A stretch of 64,000 nucleotides of DNA from positions 334,163 to 398,162 of the forward strand of contig DDKB01000017.1 of assembly GCA_002339675.1 (NCBI GenBank), in the 5' to 3' direction. The position numbers and the translations under genes are program-made. A model generated the notes under the pieces. It had not been told where the DNA came from. It worked only from the letters and a program-made list of their open reading frames with translations, and ran no database searches. Positions 9,981 to 17,507 of this stretch are shown here, one piece after another (the first letter of the stretch is position 1; every line of letters begins with the position of its first letter). This DNA comes from Stutzerimonas stutzeri. Its GTDB lineage: Bacteria; Pseudomonadota; Gammaproteobacteria; Pseudomonadales; Pseudomonadaceae.

Positions 9981-10061
9981 GTGGGCTGAAGCACATCCTA
10001 CAGGCGGTGCGCTCGGATAGCTCTGTAGGGTGGGCCGGGCGGCGTTCTGCTTCAGCCCACC
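9981..10061. repeat. REP-like GGTGGGC/GCCCACC pair between recB and recD
   Basis: Two copies of a palindromic unit (GTAGGGTGGGC ... TTCAGCCCACC) lie head to head in the recB-recD gap. One begins GGTGGGCTGAAGC at 9981; the other has arms at 10029-10035 and 10055-10061. The same palindrome recurs at 25427-25554 and 33629-33648. It behaves as an intergenic REP-type family. A small frame reading through here is not a convincing gene. Confidence 0.7.
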
Positions 10062-10101
10062 GTTGGACCTACCGTCCAGCACCTTCTGCGAGGCTTACCC
10101 G

Positions 10102-11949
10102 ATGACGCTTCGTTCAGAGTTACCCCTCGGCCCACTGGAACGCGCCTTTATCGCCAGCCTGCAGCGCCTCGAGCCTGAGACGCCGGAAATGATCCTGCTC
10201 GCTGCCGCGCTCTGCTGCGAGGCGCTGGCATCGGGTGACGTTTGCCTGCCGCTCCAACGCTTCGCCGGCAAGCGCCCATGGCCTGAGGTCGACCTCAGCC
10301 TGCCGTCGCTGGGGCCATGGCGGGCCCAGCTGGAGGCCTCGCCGCTGGTCGGCGCGCCCGACGATTACGCGCCGCTGACGCTGGTCGGTGACCGGCTCTA
10401 TCTCGCCCGTTACCAAGCCTACGAACAACAGCTGGCCGAGCAATTGCTGACCCGCGCCGCAGACGCACCGGATGTCGATGAAGCGCGATTGAGCGACAGC
10501 CTGGCGCGCTTGTTCGCCTTCAACCAGCAACGCCCCGACTGGCAGCGATTGGCAGCGGCCCAGGCGGTACGTCGGCGTTTGGCGGTGATCTCCGGCGGCC
10601 CCGGTACCGGCAAGACCACCACCGTGGTGCGCCTGCTGGCGGCGCTGCTGGAACAGCCGGGCGGCGAGCGGCTGGCCATCGGCCTCGCCGCCCCCACCGG
10701 CAAGGCGGCGGCGCGTATGGCCGAAGCGATCCGTAATGCCAAGGCCGAGCTGCCGGTCAGTGATGCGGTGAAGGAGGCGCTACCGGACGAGGCGCGCACC
10801 CTGCATCGCCTACTCGGCAGCCGCGGTGACAGCCCGAAAGTGCGCCACGACGCGGCCAACCCGCTGGCGCTGGACGTGTTGGTCGTCGATGAAGCCTCGA
10901 TGGTCGACCTGGCGCTGATGGCCAAACTGGTCGCCGCGCTGCCACCGAAGGCGCGGCTGATCCTGCTCGGCGACAAGGATCAGCTGGCGGCGGTGGAGGC
11001 CGGCGCGGTGTTCGCCGAACTCTGCGAAGGGCGCGGTTTCGATGCCGAGGCGGCCGCGGATCTCGAGCGCATCACCGGCCAGCCCGTAGCGGTCGAGACG
11101 CCGCGCTCGCGCCTCGGCGATGCGGTGGTGTTGCTGACCCACAGCCACCGTTTCGCCGGCGACAGCGGCATCGGCGAACTGGCGCGGCGGATCAATGCTG
11201 GCGACGCCAAGGGCACGGTTGCGCTGCTGCAGGAGGGACGCGCAGACCTCGCCTGGAACGAGGCGCCTAGCCCAGCGGCGCTGATCGAACGGCTCGAGCA
11301 AGGCTATTCGCCTTATCTGCAGGCCGCGCGGCAGGCCGATCCAACCGCTGCTTTTGACGCCTTCAATAGCTTCCGTGCGCTCACCGCCCAGCGCGAAGGC
11401 GCCTTTGGCGTCAGCGGCATCAACGAGGCGCTGGAGGCGCGTTTCAAGCGCCGCCTCGGCGTGGCGAGCCGCGAGCGCTGGTATCCCGGCCGCGCGGTGA
11501 TGGTGCGGCAGAACGATTACGCGCTGGGCCTGTTCAACGGCGATATCGGCCTGTGCCTGAAAACCGAACAGGGCCTGCGGGTGTTCTTCGAGGGCGACGA
11601 GGGCTATCGCGGCTTCGCACCAGCGCGGCTGCCGAGCCATGACAGCGCCTTCGCCATGACGGTGCACAAGAGCCAGGGCTCGGAGTTCGCCGAGGTGTTG
11701 CTGGCGCTGCCCGAGCAACCCAGCCCGCTGCTGACGCGTTCGCTGTTCTACACCGGCATCACCCGGGCCAAGCGCAAGGTGGAGATCTGGGCACTGCCGG
11801 CACGGCTGGCCGAAGCGGTCATCACCCGCGCCGAGCGGGCTGCGGGTCTGGCCGAGCGACTGGGTTGCGGCGGCAAGCGGCCCGCGGAGGAGGCGACGGG
11901 CCGATCGCTGCCGGCAGGCGAGCCGGCGGACCAGCTCAGCCTGTTCTAA
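10102..11949 (+). CDS. recD: Exodeoxyribonuclease V alpha subunit RecD
   Basis: RecD is the 5'-3' helicase motor of RecBCD. The 615-residue chain shows Walker A ISGGPGTGKTTTV (about residues 166-178), a second nucleotide-contacting segment AAPTGKAAARMAEAIR, motif II VVDEASMVDLALM, and the C-terminal TVHKSQGSEFAEV and FYTGITRAKRKVEIW motifs of superfamily 1B helicases. The frame extends upstream to 10030 through REP DNA. The ATG at 10102 gives the normal RecD N-terminus and is preferred. It is the last gene of the recC-recB-recD group, and no clear Rho-independent terminator follows. Confidence 0.95.
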   Translation: MTLRSELPLGPLERAFIASLQRLEPETPEMILLAAALCCEALASGDVCLPLQRFAGKRPWPEVDLSLPSLGPWRAQLEASPLVGAPDDYAPLTLVGDRLYLARYQAYEQQLAEQLLTRAADAPDVDEARLSDSLARLFAFNQQRPDWQRLAAAQAVRRRLAVISGGPGTGKTTTVVRLLAALLEQPGGERLAIGLAAPTGKAAARMAEAIRNAKAELPVSDAVKEALPDEARTLHRLLGSRGDSPKVRHDAANPLALDVLVVDEASMVDLALMAKLVAALPPKARLILLGDKDQLAAVEAGAVFAELCEGRGFDAEAAADLERITGQPVAVETPRSRLGDAVVLLTHSHRFAGDSGIGELARRINAGDAKGTVALLQEGRADLAWNEAPSPAALIERLEQGYSPYLQAARQADPTAAFDAFNSFRALTAQREGAFGVSGINEALEARFKRRLGVASRERWYPGRAVMVRQNDYALGLFNGDIGLCLKTEQGLRVFFEGDEGYRGFAPARLPSHDSAFAMTVHKSQGSEFAEVLLALPEQPSPLLTRSLFYTGITRAKRKVEIWALPARLAEAVITRAERAAGLAERLGCGGKRPAEEATGRSLPAGEPADQLSLF

Positions 11950-12078
11950 GCGTGCTCGGCTGCCCGAAGCCGGCACGATCGCCGCGCATCGCGTCCCGTT
12001 TCGTGAAGCGGTTGTGCGTAAGCGACGGCCGTTTCTGATCCGATGGCCGTTCGCCGATAACCGACTCCGGAACACGCG

Positions 12079-12534
12079 ATGAAATCCTTCTTCTTCCTGC
12101 TCTGGGCCTTGCTGGGCCTGCCGCTGGCGGGTGCAGCGCTGCGCGAGCTGTGGCTCGATCCGTCGCTCGCCTCTGCGTTCGCCCTGTTGGTGGTGGCTTA
12201 TTACTTGCTTTGTTGCTTTCAGCTGATCCGTGCCGCCTATCGGCCCTGGGGCCTGCTCGGGCCGCGACGTGGCAGCGGTTACTGGTTGTGCCTGGCGATG
12301 CTGCCGCTCGCCCTGGTGCCCTTGAGTGCGGCCTATGACATCTGGCGGGCCGGCGCGTATCGCCTGGAGTCCGAGAGCGGCCAGGCGCACCTGGGCCTGG
12401 CCCTGTTCCGGCAACTGCTGGGATGGCTGCAGGAAGGCGTCGGCTATCTGGGGCCCCTGCTGGTGCTAGTCGTCAGCGGTATCGGCATGGCGCTGCTGCT
12501 GTTGCGCCTGTCGCGCGGCCAGATCGTGCGCTGA
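12079..12534 (+). CDS. Hypothetical four-helix membrane protein
   Basis: I do not recognise the family of this 151-residue inner-membrane protein. Four hydrophobic segments are visible, at about residues 3-21, 31-50, 70-90 and 115-142. A basic cytoplasmic loop (RAAYRPWGLLGPRRGSG) lies between the second and third. Codon use and GC match the neighbours. It starts at an ATG 129 bp after recD and ends 88 bp before the solute-binding protein gene, same strand. No catalytic motif is apparent. Confidence 0.7.
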   Translation: MKSFFFLLWALLGLPLAGAALRELWLDPSLASAFALLVVAYYLLCCFQLIRAAYRPWGLLGPRRGSGYWLCLAMLPLALVPLSAAYDIWRAGAYRLESESGQAHLGLALFRQLLGWLQEGVGYLGPLLVLVVSGIGMALLLLRLSRGQIVR

Positions 12535-12622
12535 TGGGTCGCTATCGGTACGCAGGCAGGCCGTCATGGCTTTCGGTTAGGGTGCCGGTTTGTGCGCTGT
12601 TGGATGACGAAGGGAGGCCTGA

Positions 12623-13408
12623 ATGAAGGGACGTGGAGCCAGGGGGCTGTTGCTCGGCCTGGCGATCAGCCTGGCCGCTCAGGCCGACGAGGTTCGGCTG
12701 GTCACCGGCGACGATTATGCACCGCTGACCAGCCGGTCGCTGGCCGGTGCCGGGCTGCTGACCGAAGTAGTGCGCGCGGCCTTCGCCCAGAGCGGGATGC
12801 AGGCGTCGCTGGCCTGGCAACCCTGGAACCGCGGTTACCGGATGACCCTGGAGGGCGACTACGACGCGACCTTCCCCTATATACGCGCCGCCTGGCGGGA
12901 AAAGGATTTCTTCTATTCGGCGCCGTTGTACCTGTCCGAGCAGCACCTGTTCAGCCGTGCCGGCGAACCCGTCGAGCCTGGCGATCTGGCGCGCATGAGC
13001 GGCCGGCGCTTGTGCCAGCCGCTGGGTTGGCAGTTGCCGGCGCCGGTCCAGGCACTGGTCAGCAGGGGCGTGCTGAAGCGGCATTCGCCGCCGGGGCTCG
13101 GCGAATGTGCGCAGCTGTTGTTGCTCGGCCGCGACGACCTGTTCCTGGCGGATCGGCGATTGGGTGAGTTCGCTTTGCACTCGACCGGGGCACCGCTGGC
13201 GCGCTTCCATGTGTCCTCCGCGGTGGTGGGCCGCGAGACGATGCACCTCATCGTGCCGCGCCGTCAGCCTGGCGGCGAGGCGCTGGTCAAGCGTTTCGAC
13301 AGCGGCCTGCAGGCGCTGCGTACCAGCGGCGCGTACCAGCGCTTGATCGATTCCTTCGCACGCGTCGAACCCGACGGCGCGGGGCCTCTGGCCAGCGACA
13401 CGCGCTGA
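12623..13408 (+). CDS. Periplasmic solute-binding protein, family 3 type
   Basis: This 261-residue exported protein has a signal peptide (residues 1-21, ending AAQA). A type II binding-protein fold follows: VRLVTGDDYAPLTS at the first strand, LLTEVVRAAFAQSG, then WNRGYRMTLEGDYDATFPY, typical of SBP_bac_3 proteins without a cognate ABC transporter. Two cysteines (RLCQPLGW and GLGECAQLL) could form a periplasmic disulfide. A good ribosome site (GGGAGG) precedes the ATG. No permease or ATPase gene is adjacent, so it may be a stand-alone sensor or binding protein. The ligand is unknown. Confidence 0.78.
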   Translation: MKGRGARGLLLGLAISLAAQADEVRLVTGDDYAPLTSRSLAGAGLLTEVVRAAFAQSGMQASLAWQPWNRGYRMTLEGDYDATFPYIRAAWREKDFFYSAPLYLSEQHLFSRAGEPVEPGDLARMSGRRLCQPLGWQLPAPVQALVSRGVLKRHSPPGLGECAQLLLLGRDDLFLADRRLGEFALHSTGAPLARFHVSSAVVGRETMHLIVPRRQPGGEALVKRFDSGLQALRTSGAYQRLIDSFARVEPDGAGPLASDTR

Positions 13409-13417
13409 CAGGGCGCG

Positions 13418-14335
13418 TCAGCGATCGAGCAGGGTCAGCACCAGTGGCAGGCTGGCCGCGGCGAGCAGCGTTTGCAGGGTGATGATCCCGGCCATCAGGT
13501 GACTGTCGCCGCCGAGCTGGCGGGTCAGGACGTAGGCGGTGGGGGCGGTGGGCAGCGCGAAGAACAGCACGATGATGGTGGTCTCCATGCTCGGCAGCTG
13601 CAACAGCCAGGCCACGCCAAAGGCCAGCAAGGGCACCGCCAGCAGGCGCACGGCACTGTTCCATCCCAATGCAGGAATTTCGCCGCCCAGTTCCTTTGGC
13701 TTCAGAGCCGCGCCGACGCACAGCAGGCCCAGCGGCAGGCTGGCGGCGGCCAGCAGGCCGAGCAGGCGGTCGGTGCCGCCGGGCAGGCCCAGTCCAGACA
13801 GATTCACCAGCGCGCCGGTCACGCAAGCAAGGATCAGCGGATTCTTCGCAATCGGCAGCAGCAGTCCGCGCACGCTGACACCGCGCTCGGCGGTCAGCGC
13901 CCAGACCGACATCACGTTCACCGTCGGCACCATCAGTGCCAGCATCAACGCGGCCATGGCCAGCCCCTCCTGGCCGAACAGGCTGCCGACGGCCGCCAGA
14001 CCCAGGTAGGTATTGAAGCGCAGTGTGCCTTGGGCAAAGGCGCCGAAGCGCGCCGCCGGCCAGTCGCGCAGGCGTTTGCACAGCAGCAGCGCGACCCAGG
14101 CCAGGCCCAGCGCCAGCAGCACGGCACCGGCCAGGCGCGGCAGTGCCGGATTGTCCAGCGGGGCCTTGGCCAGGCTGCTGAACAGCAGGGCGGGAAACAG
14201 GACGAAATAGTTGATGCGTTCGGCGCCAGGCCAGAAGGCCTCGCTGGGGAAGTCGCGCAGGCGTAGGAAATAGCCGGCGACAATCAGGGCGAACAGGGGC
14301 CAGAGGGCAAGCAGCAGTGCGGTCACGCGATACAT
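13418..14335 (-). CDS. AEC-family (auxin efflux carrier-like) transporter
   Basis: A 305-residue membrane transporter of the AEC/PIN-like family, with about ten hydrophobic helices. Conserved features are NYFVLFPALLF in the first half, IAKNPLILACVTGALVNLSG in the middle, and FFALPTAPTAYVLTRQLGGD near the end, the family's C-terminal signature. The frame is open to 14464, but the upstream 43 residues are polar and low in similarity. The ATG at 14335 begins just before the first helix and is preferred. It converges on the solute-binding protein gene with 9 bp between stops. Bacterial homologues export or import organic acids; the substrate here is unknown. Confidence 0.85.
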   Translation of the reverse strand: MYRVTALLLALWPLFALIVAGYFLRLRDFPSEAFWPGAERINYFVLFPALLFSSLAKAPLDNPALPRLAGAVLLALGLAWVALLLCKRLRDWPAARFGAFAQGTLRFNTYLGLAAVGSLFGQEGLAMAALMLALMVPTVNVMSVWALTAERGVSVRGLLLPIAKNPLILACVTGALVNLSGLGLPGGTDRLLGLLAAASLPLGLLCVGAALKPKELGGEIPALGWNSAVRLLAVPLLAFGVAWLLQLPSMETTIIVLFFALPTAPTAYVLTRQLGGDSHLMAGIITLQTLLAAASLPLVLTLLDR

Positions 14336-14500
14336 CCACGGGTGTAGGTGTCTTGATAGTGGAGTGTCACGCCGGCCTCGGCAAGCCGACATCTGCCGTT
14401 TGGCCGGCGGTATCGGCCATCCACCGTTCGCGTTCATCGGGAAATCCGCCGCACTGATGTCCAAGTGATATCATGCGTGGCCTGTACAAGAGCGCCTACG

Positions 14501-15700
14501 ATGCACAACCTCGAACAGCAGTCCGCCGAGGACTTCCGCGATACGCCCTACGGCAGGCAGCTGCTCCACGGGTTTCGCTGGCTGTTTTTCGTGCCGGCGC
14601 TGGAGACCGAGTTTCGTCGCCATCTGAATCGCCAGGCGCGGCTCGCGCAGCGGCTCGGCGCCTGTCTGCTGGTGCTGGTGGTGGCCGGCTACCTCTACGT
14701 CGAGCGGCAGCTATTCGCCCAGTCCGACGCCGGCTGGCTGCGCGAACTGACGCTGTTGCGGCTGCTGGAAATGGTGCCGGGTGCCGGCGTGCTGGCCATG
14801 ACCCTGTTCCACCGACGCATGCGAGTGATCGCCAACCGGCTGCTCCCGCTGTTCTTGGTGTTGGTCGGCACCGTTGCGGCGCGCATCGACATCCAGTACG
14901 AGATCATCCAGCCGCCGATGGCGTTCCGCTATGGAGCGGGGCTGCTGATCGTCTGCTCGTTCTTCTTCCTTGGCATCACCTTCTGGCGGGCCCTGGCCAG
15001 CGCGGCGGCGATCGTGGTGATCGACGTGCTGATGGCGGCGCTGATCCTCTCGTCGGACGAGCTGCGGGTGCACTGGATATCGGTGAGCTATTACCTGTTG
15101 CTGCTGTTGATCGGCGCGATCAGCCGCTACGTTCATGAATATTCGCAGCGCGAGCAGTTCCTCGTGCGCAAGCTGCTGGGCTGGGTCGCGCAGCACGATG
15201 CGATGACCGGGCTGGCCAACCGGCGCAGCTTCGATACGGCGCTCAAGCAGACGCTGCTGCAGGCGCGGCGGGACCGCCAGCCGCTGGCCCTGCTGCTGCT
15301 CGATCTGGATAACTTCAAGGCCTACAACGATACCCTGGGGCATCCCCGTGGCGATGCGCTGATCCGGGACTTTGGCGCCTTGCTGGAGCGCTTCGCCCGC
15401 CGGCCGCTGGACCTCGCGGCGCGCGTTGGGGGTGAGGAATTCGCCTTGCTGCTGCTCAATTGCGACCTGGCCGCGGCGCAGGCGATCGCCGGGCAGATCA
15501 TCGCGGCCCTGGGCGACCAGGCGATGCCGCATCCGGCGTCGGCGCAGGGACCCTGCGTGACCACCAGCATTGGTGTGGCGATGTGGTCGCCCGGGCAGAG
15601 CGCCGAGCAGCTCTACCAGGCAGCCGATGCCGCGCTCTACCGAGCCAAGCAGGGTGGCAAGAACCGCTACGTGCTGGACCCTACGCTGCAGCAGCCCTGA
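14501..15700 (+). CDS. Membrane diguanylate cyclase (GGDEF)
   Basis: This enzyme makes cyclic di-GMP from two GTP. The N-terminal half (about residues 50-225) has six hydrophobic helices forming an integral membrane sensor of unrecognised type. A GGDEF domain follows (about 240-395) with DLDNFKAYNDTLGHPRGD for nucleotide binding and an intact active site GGEEF. RPLD lies five residues before GGEEF, the allosteric inhibitory site, so product inhibition is expected. No EAL domain is present. I chose ATG 14501 (MHNLEQQ) over an upstream in-frame start at 14465. The gene converges with the thioesterase gene, with 16 bp between. Confidence 0.92.
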   Translation: MHNLEQQSAEDFRDTPYGRQLLHGFRWLFFVPALETEFRRHLNRQARLAQRLGACLLVLVVAGYLYVERQLFAQSDAGWLRELTLLRLLEMVPGAGVLAMTLFHRRMRVIANRLLPLFLVLVGTVAARIDIQYEIIQPPMAFRYGAGLLIVCSFFFLGITFWRALASAAAIVVIDVLMAALILSSDELRVHWISVSYYLLLLLIGAISRYVHEYSQREQFLVRKLLGWVAQHDAMTGLANRRSFDTALKQTLLQARRDRQPLALLLLDLDNFKAYNDTLGHPRGDALIRDFGALLERFARRPLDLAARVGGEEFALLLLNCDLAAAQAIAGQIIAALGDQAMPHPASAQGPCVTTSIGVAMWSPGQSAEQLYQAADAALYRAKQGGKNRYVLDPTLQQP

Positions 15701-15716
15701 ACGGAAAGGGCCGCCT

Positions 15717-16118
15717 TCAGCGGCGCGGGGCGACCGGGCGGGTGCGCCCGCTGCCGTCAATGGCGACGAAGACGAAGACGGCCTCGGTCACCTTGCGCCA
15801 CTCGCTGGACAGCGGGTCGTCGCTCCACACCTCCACCAGCATCCGGATCGAGCTGCGGCCGACTTCCAGCGTCTGGGTATAGAACGAAAGTTGTGCACCC
15901 ACGGCGACCGGGACCATGAAGGCCATCCGATCGATGGAGACCGTGGCCACGCGGCCAGCGGCCACGCGGCTGGCCATTGCGGTGCCGGCCAGGTCCATCT
16001 GCGATACCAGCCAGCCGCCGAAAATGTCGCCAAAGCCGTTGGTCTCCCGTGGCAGGGCGGTCAGCTGCAAGGCGAGGTCGCCCTGGGGGATCGGGTCTTC
16101 CTGTTCGTATTCGTTCAT
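15717..16118 (-). CDS. Acyl-CoA thioesterase, YciA-like hotdog fold
   Basis: It hydrolyses acyl-CoA to free acid and CoA in the cytoplasm. The 133-residue product is a single hotdog domain. The motif ETNGFGDIFGGWLVSQMDLA (about residues 20-39) matches the YciA group, including the catalytic Asp within GDIFGGW and the helix that follows it. ATG 16118 (MNEYEQEDP) is preferred over an extended start at 16241, whose extra residues are unlike the family. It is transcribed divergently from pstS. It likely trims excess short or medium acyl-CoA; the preferred chain length cannot be read from sequence. Confidence 0.9.
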   Translation of the reverse strand: MNEYEQEDPIPQGDLALQLTALPRETNGFGDIFGGWLVSQMDLAGTAMASRVAAGRVATVSIDRMAFMVPVAVGAQLSFYTQTLEVGRSSIRMLVEVWSDDPLSSEWRKVTEAVFVFVAIDGSGRTRPVAPRR

Positions 16119-16234
16119 CGTCGGACTCGCGGCGCGTTTGTTGTTCTGGCGCGAAAGCCCCGCAGTAGTGCGGGCGGGGCGAGTATAACGGCTCGCGCAC
16201 CCTGACAGCGACCAAGCAGGCCTAAAGTTCAGGG

Positions 16235-16268
16235 TCGTCACCAGATTGTAATATTGCCTTCATAGAGT
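16235..16268 (+). promoter_or_regulatory. Candidate Pho box and promoter of pstS
   Basis: TCGTCAC-CAGA-TTGTAAT (16235-16252) resembles two 7-bp PhoB half sites (CTGTCAT) separated by 4 bp, matching 4/7 and 5/7. A possible -10 element TAGAGT (16263-16268) starts exactly 10 bp after the box, the spacing seen in PhoB-activated promoters where the box replaces the -35. The pstS ATG follows at 16336 after AGGAG. Confidence 0.6.
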
Positions 16269-16335
16269 GTTCATCCGGCCCGCTGACAATGGCGCCCATA
16301 TCCATACACTGAGCACAGCCTGTTAGGAGCAACGC

Positions 16336-17307
16336 ATGACCCTGAATCGCTTGATGGCCGCCCTGACGTTCATCGCCGCGGGTGTTGGCGCCGCCAACGC
16401 CATCGCTGCGGTCGACCCGGCGTTGCCGACCTACGAGAAGACGTCCGGCGTCTCCGGCAACCTGTCCAGCGTCGGCTCCGACTCGCTGGCCAACCTCATG
16501 ACCCTGTGGGCCGAGGATTTCAAGCGCAGCTACCCTAACGTCAACATCCAGATCCAGGCTGCCGGATCCTCCACAGCGCCGCCGGCGCTGACCGAGGGCA
16601 CCGCCAACCTCGGCCCGATGAGCCGCCCGATGAAGGACAACGAGATCCAGGCCTTCGAAGAGAAGTACGGCTACAAGCCGACCGCCGTACCGGTGGCCAT
16701 CGATGCCCTGGCGGTGTTCGTGCACAAGGACAACCCGATCAAGAGCCTGGATATCGAGCAGGTCGACGCGATCTTCTCCAGCACCCGGCTGTGCGGCGGT
16801 GAAAAGGACATCACCACCTGGGGCGATGTCGGCCTCACCGGCGAGTGGGCGAGCAAGCCGATCCAGCTGTTCGGCCGCAACTCAGTGTCCGGCACCTACG
16901 GCTACTTCAAGGAAGAAGCCATGTGCAAGGGCGACTACAAGTCCAACGTGAACGAGCAGCCGGGTTCGGCCTCGGTGGTGCAGTCGATCTCCAGCACCCT
17001 GAACGCCATCGGCTACTCGGGTATCGGCTACAAGACGTCCAGTGTCCGCGCGGTCCCGCTGTCCAAGGGCGGTGAGGCGTTCGAGGCCAACGAAGAGAAC
17101 GCCCTGGCCGGCAAGTTCCCGCTGGCGCGCTTCTTCTACATCTACGTGAACAAGGAGCCGAACAAGGCGCTGAGTCCGATCGACGCTGAGTTCCTCAAGC
17201 AGGTCCTGTCCAGGCAGGGCCAGGAAGTGGTGGTCAAGGACGGCTACATCCCGCTTCCGAAAAAGGTCATCGACAAGACCCGTAAAGAGCTGGGCCTCGA
17301 CAGCTGA
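16336..17307 (+). CDS. pstS: Phosphate ABC transporter periplasmic binding protein PstS
   Basis: PstS captures phosphate in the periplasm and delivers it to PstCAB. The 323-residue precursor has a signal peptide (about 1-25, ANAIAA). Phosphate-contact motifs are visible: SVGSDSLANL near the mature N-terminus, AGSSTAPPAL, and RNSVSGTYGYF, whose S-x-S-G-T segment is the usual binding loop. Two cysteines (RLCGGE and AMCKGD) could pair. It heads the pst-phoU locus with its own Pho box. A stem-loop and a second Pho box separate it from pstC, consistent with much higher expression of the binding protein than of the permease. Confidence 0.95.
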   Translation: MTLNRLMAALTFIAAGVGAANAIAAVDPALPTYEKTSGVSGNLSSVGSDSLANLMTLWAEDFKRSYPNVNIQIQAAGSSTAPPALTEGTANLGPMSRPMKDNEIQAFEEKYGYKPTAVPVAIDALAVFVHKDNPIKSLDIEQVDAIFSSTRLCGGEKDITTWGDVGLTGEWASKPIQLFGRNSVSGTYGYFKEEAMCKGDYKSNVNEQPGSASVVQSISSTLNAIGYSGIGYKTSSVRAVPLSKGGEAFEANEENALAGKFPLARFFYIYVNKEPNKALSPIDAEFLKQVLSRQGQEVVVKDGYIPLPKKVIDKTRKELGLDS

Positions 17308-17338
17308 GTACTGCGCCCGTCTGAGCCGCGCGCCTGAA

Positions 17339-17375
17339 ACGACGCCCGCCGCGCCTGTGCGCCGGCGGGCGTCGT
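17339..17375 (+). terminator. Stem-loop between pstS and pstC
   Basis: Perfect 13-bp arms (ACGACGCCCGCCG at 17339-17351 and its complement at 17363-17375) enclose an 11-nt loop. No U-tract follows, so it may be an mRNA-stabilising or partial terminator hairpin after pstS rather than a full intrinsic terminator. Confidence 0.55.
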
Positions 17376-17387
17376 CATGTCGCGGGT

Positions 17388-17421
17388 CTGTAACTTTTCT
17401 GTCACACAACTGCATTAAATT
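17388..17421 (+). promoter_or_regulatory. Pho box and promoter upstream of pstC
   Basis: CTGTAAC-TTTT-CTGTCAC (17388-17405) is a close match to the PhoB double half site (5/7 and 6/7 to CTGTCAT, 4-bp spacer). TAAATT (17416-17421) lies 10 bp further as a -10 element, the standard PhoB promoter geometry. It sits right after the pstS stem-loop, so pstCAB-phoU should have an independent phosphate-starvation promoter. Confidence 0.78.
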
Positions 17422-17507
17422 AGGCGCCTGACAGGCTCCCGGCTGTCCGTGACGGTGCGCGCTGCAGGCGCACCCGCATCGCAGCCCGAGTGGCCAGGTA
17501 CCCCGGC

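Noticed and set aside
9902..10105. 67-codon frame between recB and recD
   Set aside because: Runs through REP DNA with no similarity to proteins.
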